From positions 62,001 through 126,000 of the forward strand of contig JAJNNY010000026.1 in the NCBI GenBank assembly GCA_022453515.1: a stretch of DNA of 64,000 bases, given 5' to 3'. The position numbers were made by a program, and so were the translations under genes. Below the pieces are notes generated by a model. The model had not been told where the DNA came from. It saw nothing but the letters and a program-made list of their open reading frames with translations, and ran no database searches. This stretch comes from Astrocystis sublimbata. Its lineage: Eukaryota > Ascomycota > Sordariomycetes > Xylariales > Xylariaceae. Of the stretch, positions 45,767 to 56,068 are shown in pieces; positions within the stretch are counted from its first letter, which is position 1, and every line of letters begins with the position of its first letter.

Positions 45767-45846
45767 ATGGCTCAATATACCAACTCGAAATTACTGGACA
45801 GGCCGGAGCCAGGCCTCATCAAGTGGTCCCCGAATCCGCGCGATGA
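45757..45846 (+). other. Upstream ORF overlapping the SEA4 start codon
   Basis: An ATG at 45757, ten bases before the SEA4 ATG and in another frame, opens a 29-codon frame that ends at TGA 45844-45846 inside SEA4. Both ATGs have purines at -3 and G at +4. If the mRNA includes it, ribosomes must scan past it to make SEA4. Whether it is transcribed is unknown. Confidence 0.6.
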
Positions 45847-48800
45847 CAATTTCCTGCATGTCAACCTGCAACACCGCATTGTTCAACTGTATAAGCCCAC
45901 CGGCCAGGCGCGCCGTGGCCAGTTCGACTATGAAAGGGTGGCCAAGCTCGACCACATCCCTCCCCTCAGCACTTACGACTGGTCCCCCGGTCACCCTGAA
46001 CTCCTCGCCATCGGCACTGCCTCGGGCACCATCAACATCCTGAATCTCCACGACAACACAAATCATTTTCTGGAGCAGCGACTGAAGTTCACCCGCTTCT
46101 GCCAGGCCATCGCCTTCAACACCGGTACTCTGCTGGCTGTTGGCCTGGAGCGCGTCCGGAACGACCAATGTCTCCAGGTTTGGGATATCAACCGTCTTGC
46201 TCATTACAAGGCGAATACATCATGGCCGTCGCTGGAGGGATCTGTCTTGGGTGACGCCGTCCATCGCTTCGAGCCGTCTACCACCGTATCGAGCACAAAG
46301 TTCTTCGAGGACAGCCCACAGACGCTTGTCGTCGGGATTAAGAATCAGGGCATCCGAATCTACGATCTTCGAGGTAATTTTACTGCCCACAGACTTATCC
46401 TATTACTTTGTGCATTTGAACTGACCAGACCGAGACCCCAATGGTGCTGTCATAAATTACCCAACGAAATGTAACAACAACATAGCTATAGATTATGCAG
46501 ACTCTAATTATTTCGCCTCTTCTTCGTTGGACCGCCCTGGCATCGTCATTTGGGACCGCCGGGCAAATTCAAGACATTCATTATCACCATCCTATGTCGA
46601 CGCTGTAGAGACCGACGGCTTACCTTGGGGGGCGGGGCTTAATCTGGAGAGGGCAATCGATATCAACCCAAGCAATATCCCCGAAAGGGGTTCCCTCGTT
46701 CGTTCGATCCGATTTTGCCGCGATCACCGTGGCTTATTGGCGGTACTCTCCCGCACTGGTCAGCTGCGGGTCCTGGAAACATCCAAGGAATTTGTCTCTT
46801 CGGAGCGCCACTTCGAGGGAAGTCCAGAGGTCGTCGAGGCGAGAAGGTCCCATGAACTAGACATGAACTTCACAAAAGGCGATCCAAATTATGACCAGAT
46901 CGTCTCTTTCGATTGGGTCAATCTCGAATCGCCTGCCTTGGCACCTCGAGCTTTGGTACTACGCGCCAGTGGGGCTTATGAGATTCTAGAGAAGCCATCT
47001 CATGCGTCAGATCATATATATAAACTGGTCCCGTGGCAGGCACCTTACCGTGGACTTGAAGGTATAGTATTGCGCACCTAAGAGGTATAGCTTGACGAGT
47101 GCTAATGACGGGATAAGAGGGCACAAGCTATCATAGCCAGATGCGATTCGATACGTCTCAACATCAAGAGGTCATGGGCTCGCTACTATTTGACGACATC
47201 GTCAAAGAAGCACCCTTGTTTGGGGACGACAAGCTATCAATTCCAGCGGTTGCTTTTCATATCACGGAATTACCCTCACCGGAAGAAGATGCTGTTCAGG
47301 ACTCTGAGGCCAATGGCAATCTTATCCCCTCGTTCGCTGAGGCGACTACGGCGGCTGCAAAACTCTCCGCCTTGAGAGACCAGGCCTTTGACGTGAGCCG
47401 ATACCAAGGATCATCAGGGGGCGATCAGCAAACACTTGTTGCCGGCATGGGTCAGATATCATTGGGCGTTGCAGGGAGTGGCGCCAGTCCTGTATCAAAT
47501 CGACAAAAACATGAGGACCTCCTCATAGCGACACTCAATCCAAAAGGGCTTCCAAAAGAAGCACAGGTTGTCCTGGATCATGCTATGCTGCTTCGGTCAA
47601 AAGAAAAGTATCTATTCGATTATCACGCCAATGTCAACATCATCTCTGACGACCCCTGGCTGAAGGATCTATGGATTTGGGTGGCTAGTACGTTTCGTTT
47701 AATGTTCATCTTGTTTTCGCATCGGAGGCTAATGCATTCATACAGGAGCGTCAAGCGCTGCTTACGAGGATGGCATGGTAGGTCAAGGGGTCGACTTTAG
47801 CTATCTCGGAGTAATACCTATATGGAACAAAGATCTCGGTTAGTAACTAATATGAGTTACCGAAACTGATGGAGCTCGCGATACTAACTTGAAATCAGGC
47901 CATCATGGAACGTCTAGGCTTACATTTGGTACACCTTTGCCCGACGACGCTGCGTGGGACCGCGGTCTGCAGAAGTTACCTAACAACAAGCAAGAAGTTC
48001 CGAGTTACGGCAAACTAGAGACGAAAAGCGCAGCACGCAGAGAAGCAGCCATGCGTGTTTGTGAATGGGGGAAGACGTCTCTGGATTCAGAATGGTGGGA
48101 GTACCCCAGAAACCGCATGTCAGAGAAGAGTTCCTCGCCGTTCACGAGAGGGGCAGCGCGCGCACTTTTCGAGGGCAACTACGCGGAAGCTGTCAACATT
48201 CTCAAGTCAGCAAGTGCAGAGTCTCCGGAGCTTCTATTTGTGTCGCTTGCTCTTCAGCTTGTCAGCAGAGGCGACGAGAACCTAGCCAAGAAGCAACTGG
48301 ACTTTGATGATACTGTTGCCTCCAAGACAGATCCATACCTGCGAGCTATCTCATCGCTGATCGCCACTAATAACTGGGAGACGATCGCAAACCAGGAATC
48401 GCTTCCGTTGCGTGAACGAACTTACATAGCTCTCCGGAACTTTGACGACGACAAGCTGACGCAGTGGCTTGAAAATGAACAAAAGAAGGCTATAGCGACT
48501 GGCGATATCGAGGGTATCGTACTTACTGGCATCACGGACAGCCTAGTCGACATATTTGCCAAGTACATCGAGAAATTCAACGACATACAAACAGCCACGC
48601 TCGTGCTGTCCATCTGTGCCCCGCGCTTCATCGACGATTATCGCTGTCTCGCTTGGCGGAACGCGTACAGGGCGTATCTGCAACGCCACAAGGCCTTCCT
48701 GCAGCGCACCAAGTTCGAGGTCGAAAGCACCAAGAAGAGCAAACACCACGGCGTGCCCACGATCAAGCCGCCCTCGCGCCAGATCGCGCTGCGCTGCGTG

Positions 48801-49214
48801 TACTGCGACGCCGAGTACGAGCTCGCGTCCAAGACCGGGACGGGGGGTGGCCATAGTATGGGCATCCCGTCGATCTCGGCGCCGCAGGCGGCCCAGACGC
48901 AGAGCCACGGCTCGAATCACCTGACGGCGACGAGCATCAACGCTGGTGTCAGCTGCCCGAGCTGCGGCCGCCACCTGCCGCGGTGCGTCGTGTGTCTCGA
49001 GGTCGTGGGCATCCCGCGCTCCGACAAGCCGGAGCTCTCGTCAGATCCGGCGATCCGGCTCGCCGCCAAGTTCCCGACCTTCTGTCTCAAGTGCGACCAC
49101 GTCCTGCACCTCGACCACGCGCGCCAGTGGTTCGCAAGACACGTCGAGTGCCCCGTCCCCGAGTGTCGGTGTCGGTGCAACTTCAGGGCGAACCCCGAGT
49201 TGAATTATCATTAA
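45767..49214 (+). CDS. SEA4: SEA-complex/GATOR2 subunit Sea4 (MIOS homolog)
   Basis: I read five exons, 45767-46373, 46429-47061, 47118-47687, 47746-47838 and 47899-49214, giving 1,072 residues; the introns are 55-60 bases. The first ~420 residues form WD40-type repeats (LIKWSPNPRDDNFLHV, STYDWSPGHPELLAIG, LQVWDINRLAH, GIVIWDRR). An alpha-helical solenoid follows. The C-terminus from about residue 933 is the MIOS-type zinc module: CVYCDAEYEL, CPSCGRHLPRCVVCLE, then CLKCDHVLHLDHARQW and CPVPECRCRC. Sea4 belongs to the vacuole-bound complex (with Sea2, Sea3, Seh1, Sec13) that relieves inhibition of TORC1 when amino acids are present. Exon 3's acceptor (TAAG at 47114-47117) is a weak choice but restores RGLEEGTSYHSQMRFD. 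Confidence 0.93.
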
Positions 49215-49650
49215 TTTTGAAACCCCTAGTCGGGGGCCAAAGAGCATTCATGTAGTCGTCTGCTTGCTGGATCAACAGATCATAATTGTACCTACCTAGA
49301 GTTATCAACTTAGTGGCAAGTGAGTGAGATGGCCTATTCATTGTATCACTCAAGCCTGCTATATTTATCACTTTCAAGTACGGCAATCGAGCTACCTACC
49401 TACAATATGCAAACAGGGATAGGTCACCAAGTGTCCCTTTTAAATACCTATCCACATTGCAATATAGACTCGAGACAAAGATAGTACCTACCCTCATCGT
49501 AAATAGGTATCATACTTGAATCAGTACGTAGTGTATGCATTGCCAATTAAAACTCTATGCAGGGGTATTATACGAACATGCTTACGGAATCAAACAAACA
49601 AACACTGCCTGCCAGCCAGCCAGCATCTCCCTGCATAGTCGCCCAGGAAT
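49215..49650. other. Convergent 3' regions of SEA4 and the coiled-coil gene
   Basis: No gene is visible. The spacer is AT-rich with several TACCTACCTA hexamers (about 49,290, 49,392, 49,485) and a short CAGC run at about 49,612. Confidence 0.6.
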
Positions 49651-51522
49651 CTACTGCAAGACGAGCAATTTCCAAGGCGGGACGTCGTCGGCCTTCCGGC
49701 GTCGGGAAGAACCACGCCGCTTCTCGTCCTCTTCCTCAGCCTTCAACCTCGCCTCCATCTGCTCCATCCAATCCTCCTCGACAGTGAGCGCGTCGTGCTC
49801 CATCTCCTCCATGATGGTTAATTCCGCAAGCATGTCACGCACCAGACTGCGACAGCCGCGCAGGGTGCGCGCGAGACCCGAGAGCGGCTTGTGTGTGCCA
49901 TTATCTCCGATGTCGGTATTGTTGGATGCACCGTTCTCGTCGGGTGCGACGTCGCCGAGCTGCGCGAGCGTCCGCCGCCACCCTTCGAGGATGCGCACCA
50001 GCCCAGCATGGTCGCGCTTCCAGGTGCTCGCGTCGAGGTCACTAACGAAGATACCCAGTTCCTCTTCCTCCTCTTCCTCTTCGTCCTCCCCCTTGGCCCC
50101 TCCTTCTGCCACGCTCATCCCGAAGCCGCCTCCGCCGCCGCGAGCCAACAGTCCGTCGATATCGCCCCCTTGCTGCGCAGCCCGTATCTCAGCGACGTGG
50201 ACCGCCCACTCCTCAAAAGCGCGCACAGTACGCATGTACCGCCCGCCCGGCTCGCCCAGGGCCCAAACACCATTGAGGACCTGATCGAGGAGCTGTATCT
50301 TCTCATCAAGAGGTAGTATCCTCTGGGCCTCACTATCCGTTTTTCTCCTCCTCGTGCTCCTCCTCCTGCGTATGCCCCCATCCTCGCCTTCGTCCGGGCT
50401 CCCAGCAGCAGGGCTCTCGCCCCACCTGATCAGATCCCGTATACCCCTCGCCTCGGTGCCCTCGCGCTCCAACGCCCGCAGGTCCTGGTCGGCGGCGGCA
50501 AGTTGCTCGAAGCGCGCGCCGAGCTTGGTCTTGGCGCTCGCGTGCCACGAGGCGCACACGCCGTGGGCCTCCCGGTGCAGCAGGGAGAGCTGCAGTAGCT
50601 CGGTCTGCAGCCGGCTCGTCTCGGCGGTGATGGCGACGTTGACGGGCTGCTTGGAGGGCGAGGGCGGCGCCAGGTAGGTGGCGGTCAGCGGCTTGGAGGC
50701 GTGGGACTTGGCGGGGCTGTAGTGTTGCTGGTTGTTGTTGAAGGCGGGGCGGCGGGCGGCGAGGGATGGGGGCGCGGTGGGTTGTGGCTTCGCTTGTGCT
50801 TGCGCTTGCGCTTGTGTCTGTGACTTCGCCTGTGACTGTGGCTGTGACTGTGACTGCGAGGGGATGCGCGCATGCTGTGTCTGCGTGCGAGCCGGTGCCC
50901 TGCTCGAGGTGGCGGACACGGTCCGTGTGGTGGTGCCCGTGCCCGTGCTCGTCGACGAGGCGCTGGACGGGGCTGGGCTCGGGTTCTTCCTCGGTAGCGG
51001 CCGGAGGGTGGTGGCGGCGGTGAGAGAGGTGACGGTGGACTTGGCCCTAGCATGGCCCATGTGTCGCTCCCTCGGGGCTATGGTGGACGAAGTACCCTCC
51101 GAGGACCTCGGTCGCGTAGTCGGCCTCGTGGTCGTGGTGGCTGATCGGCCTATGGTGGTGACGGGAGGCCTCGATGTGGTGGACGGCGCCTGACGCACGG
51201 ATTGGGCTCTGCCCAGGACAGGCTTCGGCGCTGCTGAGGCTCCATTGGACGACCCCGATAATCTGGATGCGGCTGCTTTGGTCGTTGTTGTTGTCGTGGT
51301 CGAGCCGCCGGAGACCTGTCTCGAAGTGGTGCCGCTGGGTGGTCTGGTGCGTGGTGCCGTGGTGCTCGTCGTCGTGGTTGTCGGGGGCCTCATGGGCAGC
51401 CGACTCGGAGACACGTTCCGCGCCTCGCTGCGGCCGGTAGGCTTGCCTTGTGGCGTTTCGGTGCCATTAGTTGGGGGTCTTCGGACCGAGCGTGTTCGGC
51501 TTAGTCCAGTTGTAGAGGACAT
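49651..51522 (-). CDS. Basic, Ser/Thr/Pro-rich protein with a C-terminal coiled-coil region; possibly an augmin-type subunit
   Basis: A single exon encodes 623 residues. Residues 1-290 are strongly basic and rich in Ser, Thr, Pro and Gln (SRTRSVRRPPTNG, TTTTTT runs, QSQSQPQSQAKSQTQAQ repeats). From about 295 the sequence becomes helical: NVAITAETSRLQTELLQLSLLHREAH, then ARFEQLAAADQDLRALERE. An acidic run (EDEEEEEEEEL) near 500 and a helical C-terminus with LAELTIMEEMEHDALTVEEDW follow. A basic disordered microtubule-binding N-terminus plus a helix with LQLSLLHREA resembles the HAUS8/HICE1 layout of augmin, but I hold this loosely. It could be another cytoskeletal or nuclear protein. The GC-rich sequence yields long false ORFs on the opposite strand. 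Confidence 0.82.
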   Translation of the reverse strand: MSSTTGLSRTRSVRRPPTNGTETPQGKPTGRSEARNVSPSRLPMRPPTTTTTSTTAPRTRPPSGTTSRQVSGGSTTTTTTTKAAASRLSGSSNGASAAPKPVLGRAQSVRQAPSTTSRPPVTTIGRSATTTTRPTTRPRSSEGTSSTIAPRERHMGHARAKSTVTSLTAATTLRPLPRKNPSPAPSSASSTSTGTGTTTRTVSATSSRAPARTQTQHARIPSQSQSQPQSQAKSQTQAQAQAQAKPQPTAPPSLAARRPAFNNNQQHYSPAKSHASKPLTATYLAPPSPSKQPVNVAITAETSRLQTELLQLSLLHREAHGVCASWHASAKTKLGARFEQLAAADQDLRALEREGTEARGIRDLIRWGESPAAGSPDEGEDGGIRRRRSTRRRKTDSEAQRILPLDEKIQLLDQVLNGVWALGEPGGRYMRTVRAFEEWAVHVAEIRAAQQGGDIDGLLARGGGGGFGMSVAEGGAKGEDEEEEEEEELGIFVSDLDASTWKRDHAGLVRILEGWRRTLAQLGDVAPDENGASNNTDIGDNGTHKPLSGLARTLRGCRSLVRDMLAELTIMEEMEHDALTVEEDWMEQMEARLKAEEEDEKRRGSSRRRKADDVPPWKLLVLQ

Positions 51523-51962
51523 GGTCGGTTCAAGTTGGTCATATCAATCCTGCACTATATAAAATGTTTCTTTGTTCACCGGCAGAATCAGACATTGAAG
51601 AAGGAAAGGCGAGCCGAGCATCGGGGAGATATTACAATTGGGATACCTGCGTAGGTACAGTCAGTACCTGCAGCGGGTAGATCCGCCTGCGCTGCTCAGG
51701 GACCTGGTCCCAATAGTCCCCCTAAATCCTACCCTAATGCCGCCCCAGACATTTCCCCAGAGGTCTTGCCCACATAGATGTAGGTACTTGAGTACCTTAC
51801 TTACTTTTCCCAAGAGTTCCAAGGTTTAATGTTATCATGGAGCAATTCAAAGGTTGCTTTTGCATTGAACACACACATATAATGATATAAGTCTCTAGGA
51901 TATACCTTATCATGTACATGTAGAGAGATCAATCCCCATAAACCACCTATCATCCATCTCAC
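51523..51962. other. Promoter of the coiled-coil gene and 3' region of the NTF2-like gene
   Basis: No gene is visible. Both flanking genes run on the minus strand. TAGGTACTTGAGTACCTTAC near 51,781 forms a short imperfect palindrome. Confidence 0.6.
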
Positions 51963-52473
51963 TTACTTCGTGCCATGCTCCGGCGCACCCCCAACAGGCC
52001 CCCAGACGGAGCGCTCCACCATCCAGTCCAACTTGCCGCTGGCCTCCTCCACCTTGGCGAAGATGAAGCTTTCAAACGCCGTATCCGCCCCATCCACCTT
52101 GATCGTCCCCGTCATATGCGCTGCTAGTCGATCACCGTCGCGAAGGAATTCATCCCTGCAATGCACATAACAAAGGCTGTGTGAGCAAGCAAGCATCTCC
52201 GAAGCTACCTAGGTAGTGATTTATTTGCTAGCTAGGGAAGTAGGTAGGGAGGGAGGGTACTTACACGACAGGCTTATACTCGCCGACCTTGCCGCGCCAC
52301 TCCTCGATATGTTTTACGTAGGCGTCCAGGTACAGGCGCTGTCCGTTGATGGTGTGGTGGAAACCCGGCGTTGAGGTGGCTTCCACGTAACGGATCGTTT
52401 CCTCGGGTGGCCCCGTGAGGGACCACTCCATGGCCCGCTGGAAACCTTGGAGTGTAGAGGTGTAGTCAGACAT
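51963..52473 (-). CDS. Small NTF2-like/SnoaL-fold protein
   Basis: I read two exons, 52265-52473 and 51963-52155, giving 133 residues, with a 109-base intron (GTAAGT...TTGCAG). The length and pattern fit the NTF2/SnoaL cone fold: an N-terminal helix (LQGFQRAMEWSLTG), a YVEATSTPGFHHTINGQRL segment, a helix (LDAYVKHIEEWR), then beta strands (LAAHMTGTIKV, FESFIFAKVEE, LDWMVERSVWG). Members include polyketide cyclases, dehydratases, and many proteins without known function, so the substrate cannot be told. There is no biosynthetic cluster around it. No signal peptide is seen, so it is probably cytosolic. Confidence 0.85.
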
Positions 52474-53632
52474 GATTCGAAACTGACTGAATCGTTCGGA
52501 AACTGTAGCTTGTTGAGGGAAAGAAACATGAGTTTTGCAGGCCAAGACAGGCTCTCCTATCTTTGGAATCCGGTAACAACAACAAAGGTTCAGTCTAAGC
52601 CTCGCTCACTTATGTACCGGCCATTGGGCCCAACATTTAGTTACTGTACTGTATACTAGGTAGTCTGTAGTGGTGTAACACAATCGCCATTTAACCCACC
52701 GATGCAATATAACTCAAGCTAGCCCTGCCGACGTAAACCTATAGCAAATGCGGAATTGACTCCTCGTCAGGACTACAGTATTATGCAGGCCAAAGGTTAC
52801 ATGTTAGGAGTGCCATCGCACATAACAACGCCGGATGGGCTGCAGCATACCAACACGCATAGCGTTATTGCTCCCTCAGAATTCGAGGTACTCAAACCAT
52901 ATAGCAGGTAGCACACTGTTAGACCAGACTGATCATCAGACTGGATACAAATTTTATCTGTGTTCTTCGTCTGACCTTGTAGTCTTCCTAGCTAAAGTAC
53001 ATACGATGCGCATTGGAGCATTCGTAAAGAACATTACTACTATCTTATCGCCTCTATGCAACTAACCTCACAAGTGGATGCGTTCGAAACATCCGTGGTA
53101 TCTCTCGCCTTTTGTGCCAAATTCAAAGCGAACCTTGAACATTAAAAAAGAAAAAGAAGGGTCCAGCGCCATATCTCGTCCCGTCATCCTCGTACCTGGG
53201 AACTGCTGACCGAGTCATAGATAGCAGACGAACCAACAATGTTTCTATCATAAGTTCTGTGGGTATCGTTTCCAGTGCCAAGAGGTCGATTCAAGCCTAA
53301 CCGTCTCGTTTATATCCACCGAGAGAAAAAAAGAACTGCTGACTTGTGTTATGTATAACAACGCCGCTTTCGACTGGCGTTATCGGGTTTGAGAAAACTT
53401 TGTACACGAAATTCGGAAATGGGTTGAAAAATAAAGTACAGATGAAAAAGTCTGTCGTCGAAGTAGAAATCATGAAGAGCTTCCTGGTATCGTTGTTCGT
53501 CTGCGGATGGGAATTCATACAATAGATCGGACCAGGCAATGCGAGATGCGTTGGGCGACATGTGAACCGTACCAGGTCGTCTCTTTGAAATATTTAAGGT
53601 CGTCCTGGAGGGAATATGAAGCAACAGCAAGT
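52474..53632. other. Promoter of the NTF2-like gene and 3' region of the zinc-finger gene
   Basis: No ORF looks coding in these 1.16 kb. The short frames at 52835-53065 and 53297-53630 lack good codon bias or motifs. Base composition is near balanced. Confidence 0.55.
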
Positions 53633-56068
53633 CTATGTGTTCTGTGGGGGTGCTTGACTTGCTTGCATCTCTTGGGTCGCTTGGGTAGTTGGAATATTCT
53701 GGCTGGCTTCGTCACGACCCCTCTTGGGATACTGGTCCCACTCAATGATTTGACCCTGCGCTTTTAGAGTGTCCATCGTCGCTCGCAAATCCCGGTTGTT
53801 CCTTGTCAGCAGCTCCACGCAAGGTCTACAGACGCGTAGGTTGCACCAAGTGCAGGCAAAGCGGCGTTCCTTGTCGGCAATACCGCAGGTTTGGCAGGTC
53901 AGAGGGTGGAACCTGTTGCTCGATTCTTTGATTCTATTATGATTCACATAACAGTTATAGTGCCTCTGCGCCAACGGCAAGGACTGCCACACGCCATCCA
54001 CAGTGCAGTCAGGCTTCCAAGCATCATGATTACGCGGGAAACGGGCAATGGCGGCGGCGGCAACCTCGCTCATAGGCTCCTCGGGCTTGACATCGAGCTC
54101 TCTGGTTAGCAGTGTGATTGGTGGGTGATTCGAAGATCCGGGCGGGCTCGTGGGTTGGTATGGCATGAAATTGCCCATCGCGGGATTACCACGACCAGGG
54201 GGGCCATGAAGGCCATGAGATCCAGGTGATATAGGGTTCCTATGTCTGGGGCTCGGCAAGCTGGCATATGGCTGGTGACTGTGGACCACGGCCGAGCCTG
54301 TAGATGGACGTCGACCGGAATTGGGGGTGGGGAAAGGTCTTGGGGTCCTTTCCGTCGGCGAAGTGGGATCGCTGCGGGAAGGGGGATAAGGCGATGGACC
54401 AGGGAACGGTTGTGACCGTGACTGCGAAGGTGGGCGCTGGTGTTGCTGTGGCTGTGGCTGTGGTTGCTGCTGTTGCTGCTGTTGCTGCTGCTGTTGCTGG
54501 CGGCGCTGACTTGGGTGAGGAAGACTCCCTACTGGAGGCCTGGGGTTTTTAGGAAGTGAGATGCGCGCGGGTTGGGTAGCTTCTTTTTGCGAGTCGGGCG
54601 ATTCTGAGCTGGAAGTCTTAAGTTCGATCTCGTGCGCAAGAGGACTTGGGCCATGCGGACTTGTCGGACTTGTCTGCTGTCCGCCCACTGGACGGCGCGT
54701 CAACTGTCTCACCGTGGTATTGACCCTGAGGGGCTCATGTTGGGGTTGCGAGGCCGGTGATGGGATTGCTTCCCCTTGTCGTGCTGCAGTGCTCGGCGCA
54801 TTATCTTGGGGCTGCTGCAGGTCGCTATCCTTTGCCGGAGGTTTGGGCTTATCAGCGACTGTCTCTACATCCACCAGCTTTTGCGTTTCGCGCAGCTCCG
54901 GTTGTTCGTCTCGCTTCTGCTCCTCCTCGCTGTCACTGTCCCTGTCCCCATTACGACCAGGGATAAATCTTTTGAGCTTCTTCAACTTCTTCAGCTTCTT
55001 CATGTTCGCGTTATCATCCGGCAGCTCACTTTTCTTGACCGGGCGAATGTTTCGACCAGGTAACGATACCGTTCTGGGAGGCAGAGCAAGTGTAGATTGT
55101 TGCTGCTGCTGCTGCTGCTGCTGCTTAGGAGGTAGAGGTAGTGCAGGTAGCGCAGGTTGAGAATCTGTTTTGGCAGGAAGGGGAGGCAGATTGTAAGGTG
55201 GCTCCGCCTTGTTTGAAGGTATATGCGCCGGAGAGGCTGTAGACCCGTTTGAGCCAGGCAGTTTGAGCTCCGGGATGACCAGGCTGCCGTCTAACCTCGA
55301 CGATGCCCTCCTCCGCCAGATTTCCGGACCCGCCGGGTGCGAGGGCCCGCTTCTTTTGACGGATTCGGGGGACAGTGACACAGGGCTTCTTTCTCGGCCC
55401 TGGTCGTGGTATCGAGCACCGCCCACAGGACCTGTTGTGCCTGTGCTCGGCGTGCGTGATCCTGATACGTCCTTTAACGGAGGAGGCGGTGGAAACGAGT
55501 CGATGATAGTGTAAGACGTGACTTCACTTATCCTGTCACTGCTAGCGTCGTTCGTTGTCTCCATGCTCTTCTTTGATGGCACTGGCGGCAAAGTGCCTGC
55601 TCCATCACGCTCTGGTGAATATGACGGCTCGCTGTCTTTGGTGTAATCACTCTCGTGTGAAGCCTCCCAGTCGGACGAGCTACGTGAATAGGCAGATAAC
55701 AGACTCGATATGGACGACTTTCGTTTCATCTCCTTTGATGTGGTCTTCCCTATTGTGGCCGGTGGACTGGACAGCAGTGGTGACACTGGCTTCCGAGTTA
55801 TGGGACCCATGTGACGCTGTCGAGCTGGTTCTGCCATGATGGGCAATAGTGGCAAAGGTGAGTCGAGATCTTTTGATCTCAGACTCGGGTTAGAAGGCTT
55901 TGTGATGAGTATGCTGTTCTTCTTGGGTGGTAAGGGTGCCGGTGGTACACTCGGTAGATGCCGATGCGCCGTCTGGGTTCTGTCATCCAATCCTGGAGGA
56001 GGGGTGGGAAGCGCCTTGGAGAATCGCGAGCGGCCCGCGCTGGGGGGCTGAGGAGATAATATAGTCAT
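53633..56068 (-). CDS. PolyQ, proline-rich protein with a C-terminal cysteine-rich (GATA-like/zinc-ribbon) domain
   Basis: A single exon encodes 811 residues, starting at the first ATG of the frame (MTILSPQPPSAG). The first 640 residues are Pro/Ser-rich with basic Lys/Leu runs (MKKLKKLKKLKRF), a 9-Gln tract near 330 and a longer Gln-rich tract near 530. The only folded-looking part is at about residues 665-775: SEVAAAAIARFPRNHDAWK, DGVWQSLPLAQRHYNCYVNHNR, then a cysteine set CQTCGIADKERRFACTWCNLRVCRPC that can bind two zinc ions. The pattern CxxC-x(10)-CxxC-x4-CxxC does not match a named DNA-binding class that I can assert. A nuclear regulator is plausible. No membrane segments or signal peptide are seen. 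Confidence 0.85.
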   Translation of the reverse strand: MTILSPQPPSAGRSRFSKALPTPPPGLDDRTQTAHRHLPSVPPAPLPPKKNSILITKPSNPSLRSKDLDSPLPLLPIMAEPARQRHMGPITRKPVSPLLSSPPATIGKTTSKEMKRKSSISSLLSAYSRSSSDWEASHESDYTKDSEPSYSPERDGAGTLPPVPSKKSMETTNDASSDRISEVTSYTIIDSFPPPPPLKDVSGSRTPSTGTTGPVGGARYHDQGRERSPVSLSPESVKRSGPSHPAGPEIWRRRASSRLDGSLVIPELKLPGSNGSTASPAHIPSNKAEPPYNLPPLPAKTDSQPALPALPLPPKQQQQQQQQQSTLALPPRTVSLPGRNIRPVKKSELPDDNANMKKLKKLKKLKRFIPGRNGDRDSDSEEEQKRDEQPELRETQKLVDVETVADKPKPPAKDSDLQQPQDNAPSTAARQGEAIPSPASQPQHEPLRVNTTVRQLTRRPVGGQQTSPTSPHGPSPLAHEIELKTSSSESPDSQKEATQPARISLPKNPRPPVGSLPHPSQRRQQQQQQQQQQQQPQPQPQQHQRPPSQSRSQPFPGPSPYPPSRSDPTSPTERTPRPFPTPNSGRRPSTGSAVVHSHQPYASLPSPRHRNPISPGSHGLHGPPGRGNPAMGNFMPYQPTSPPGSSNHPPITLLTRELDVKPEEPMSEVAAAAIARFPRNHDAWKPDCTVDGVWQSLPLAQRHYNCYVNHNRIKESSNRFHPLTCQTCGIADKERRFACTWCNLRVCRPCVELLTRNNRDLRATMDTLKAQGQIIEWDQYPKRGRDEASQNIPTTQATQEMQASQAPPQNT

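Noticed and set aside
54304..55160. Plus-strand frames opposite the polyQ zinc protein (Val/Ala and Cys/Ser-rich)
   Set aside because: They mirror the CAG/CTG repeats and Pro/Ser codons of the minus-strand gene.
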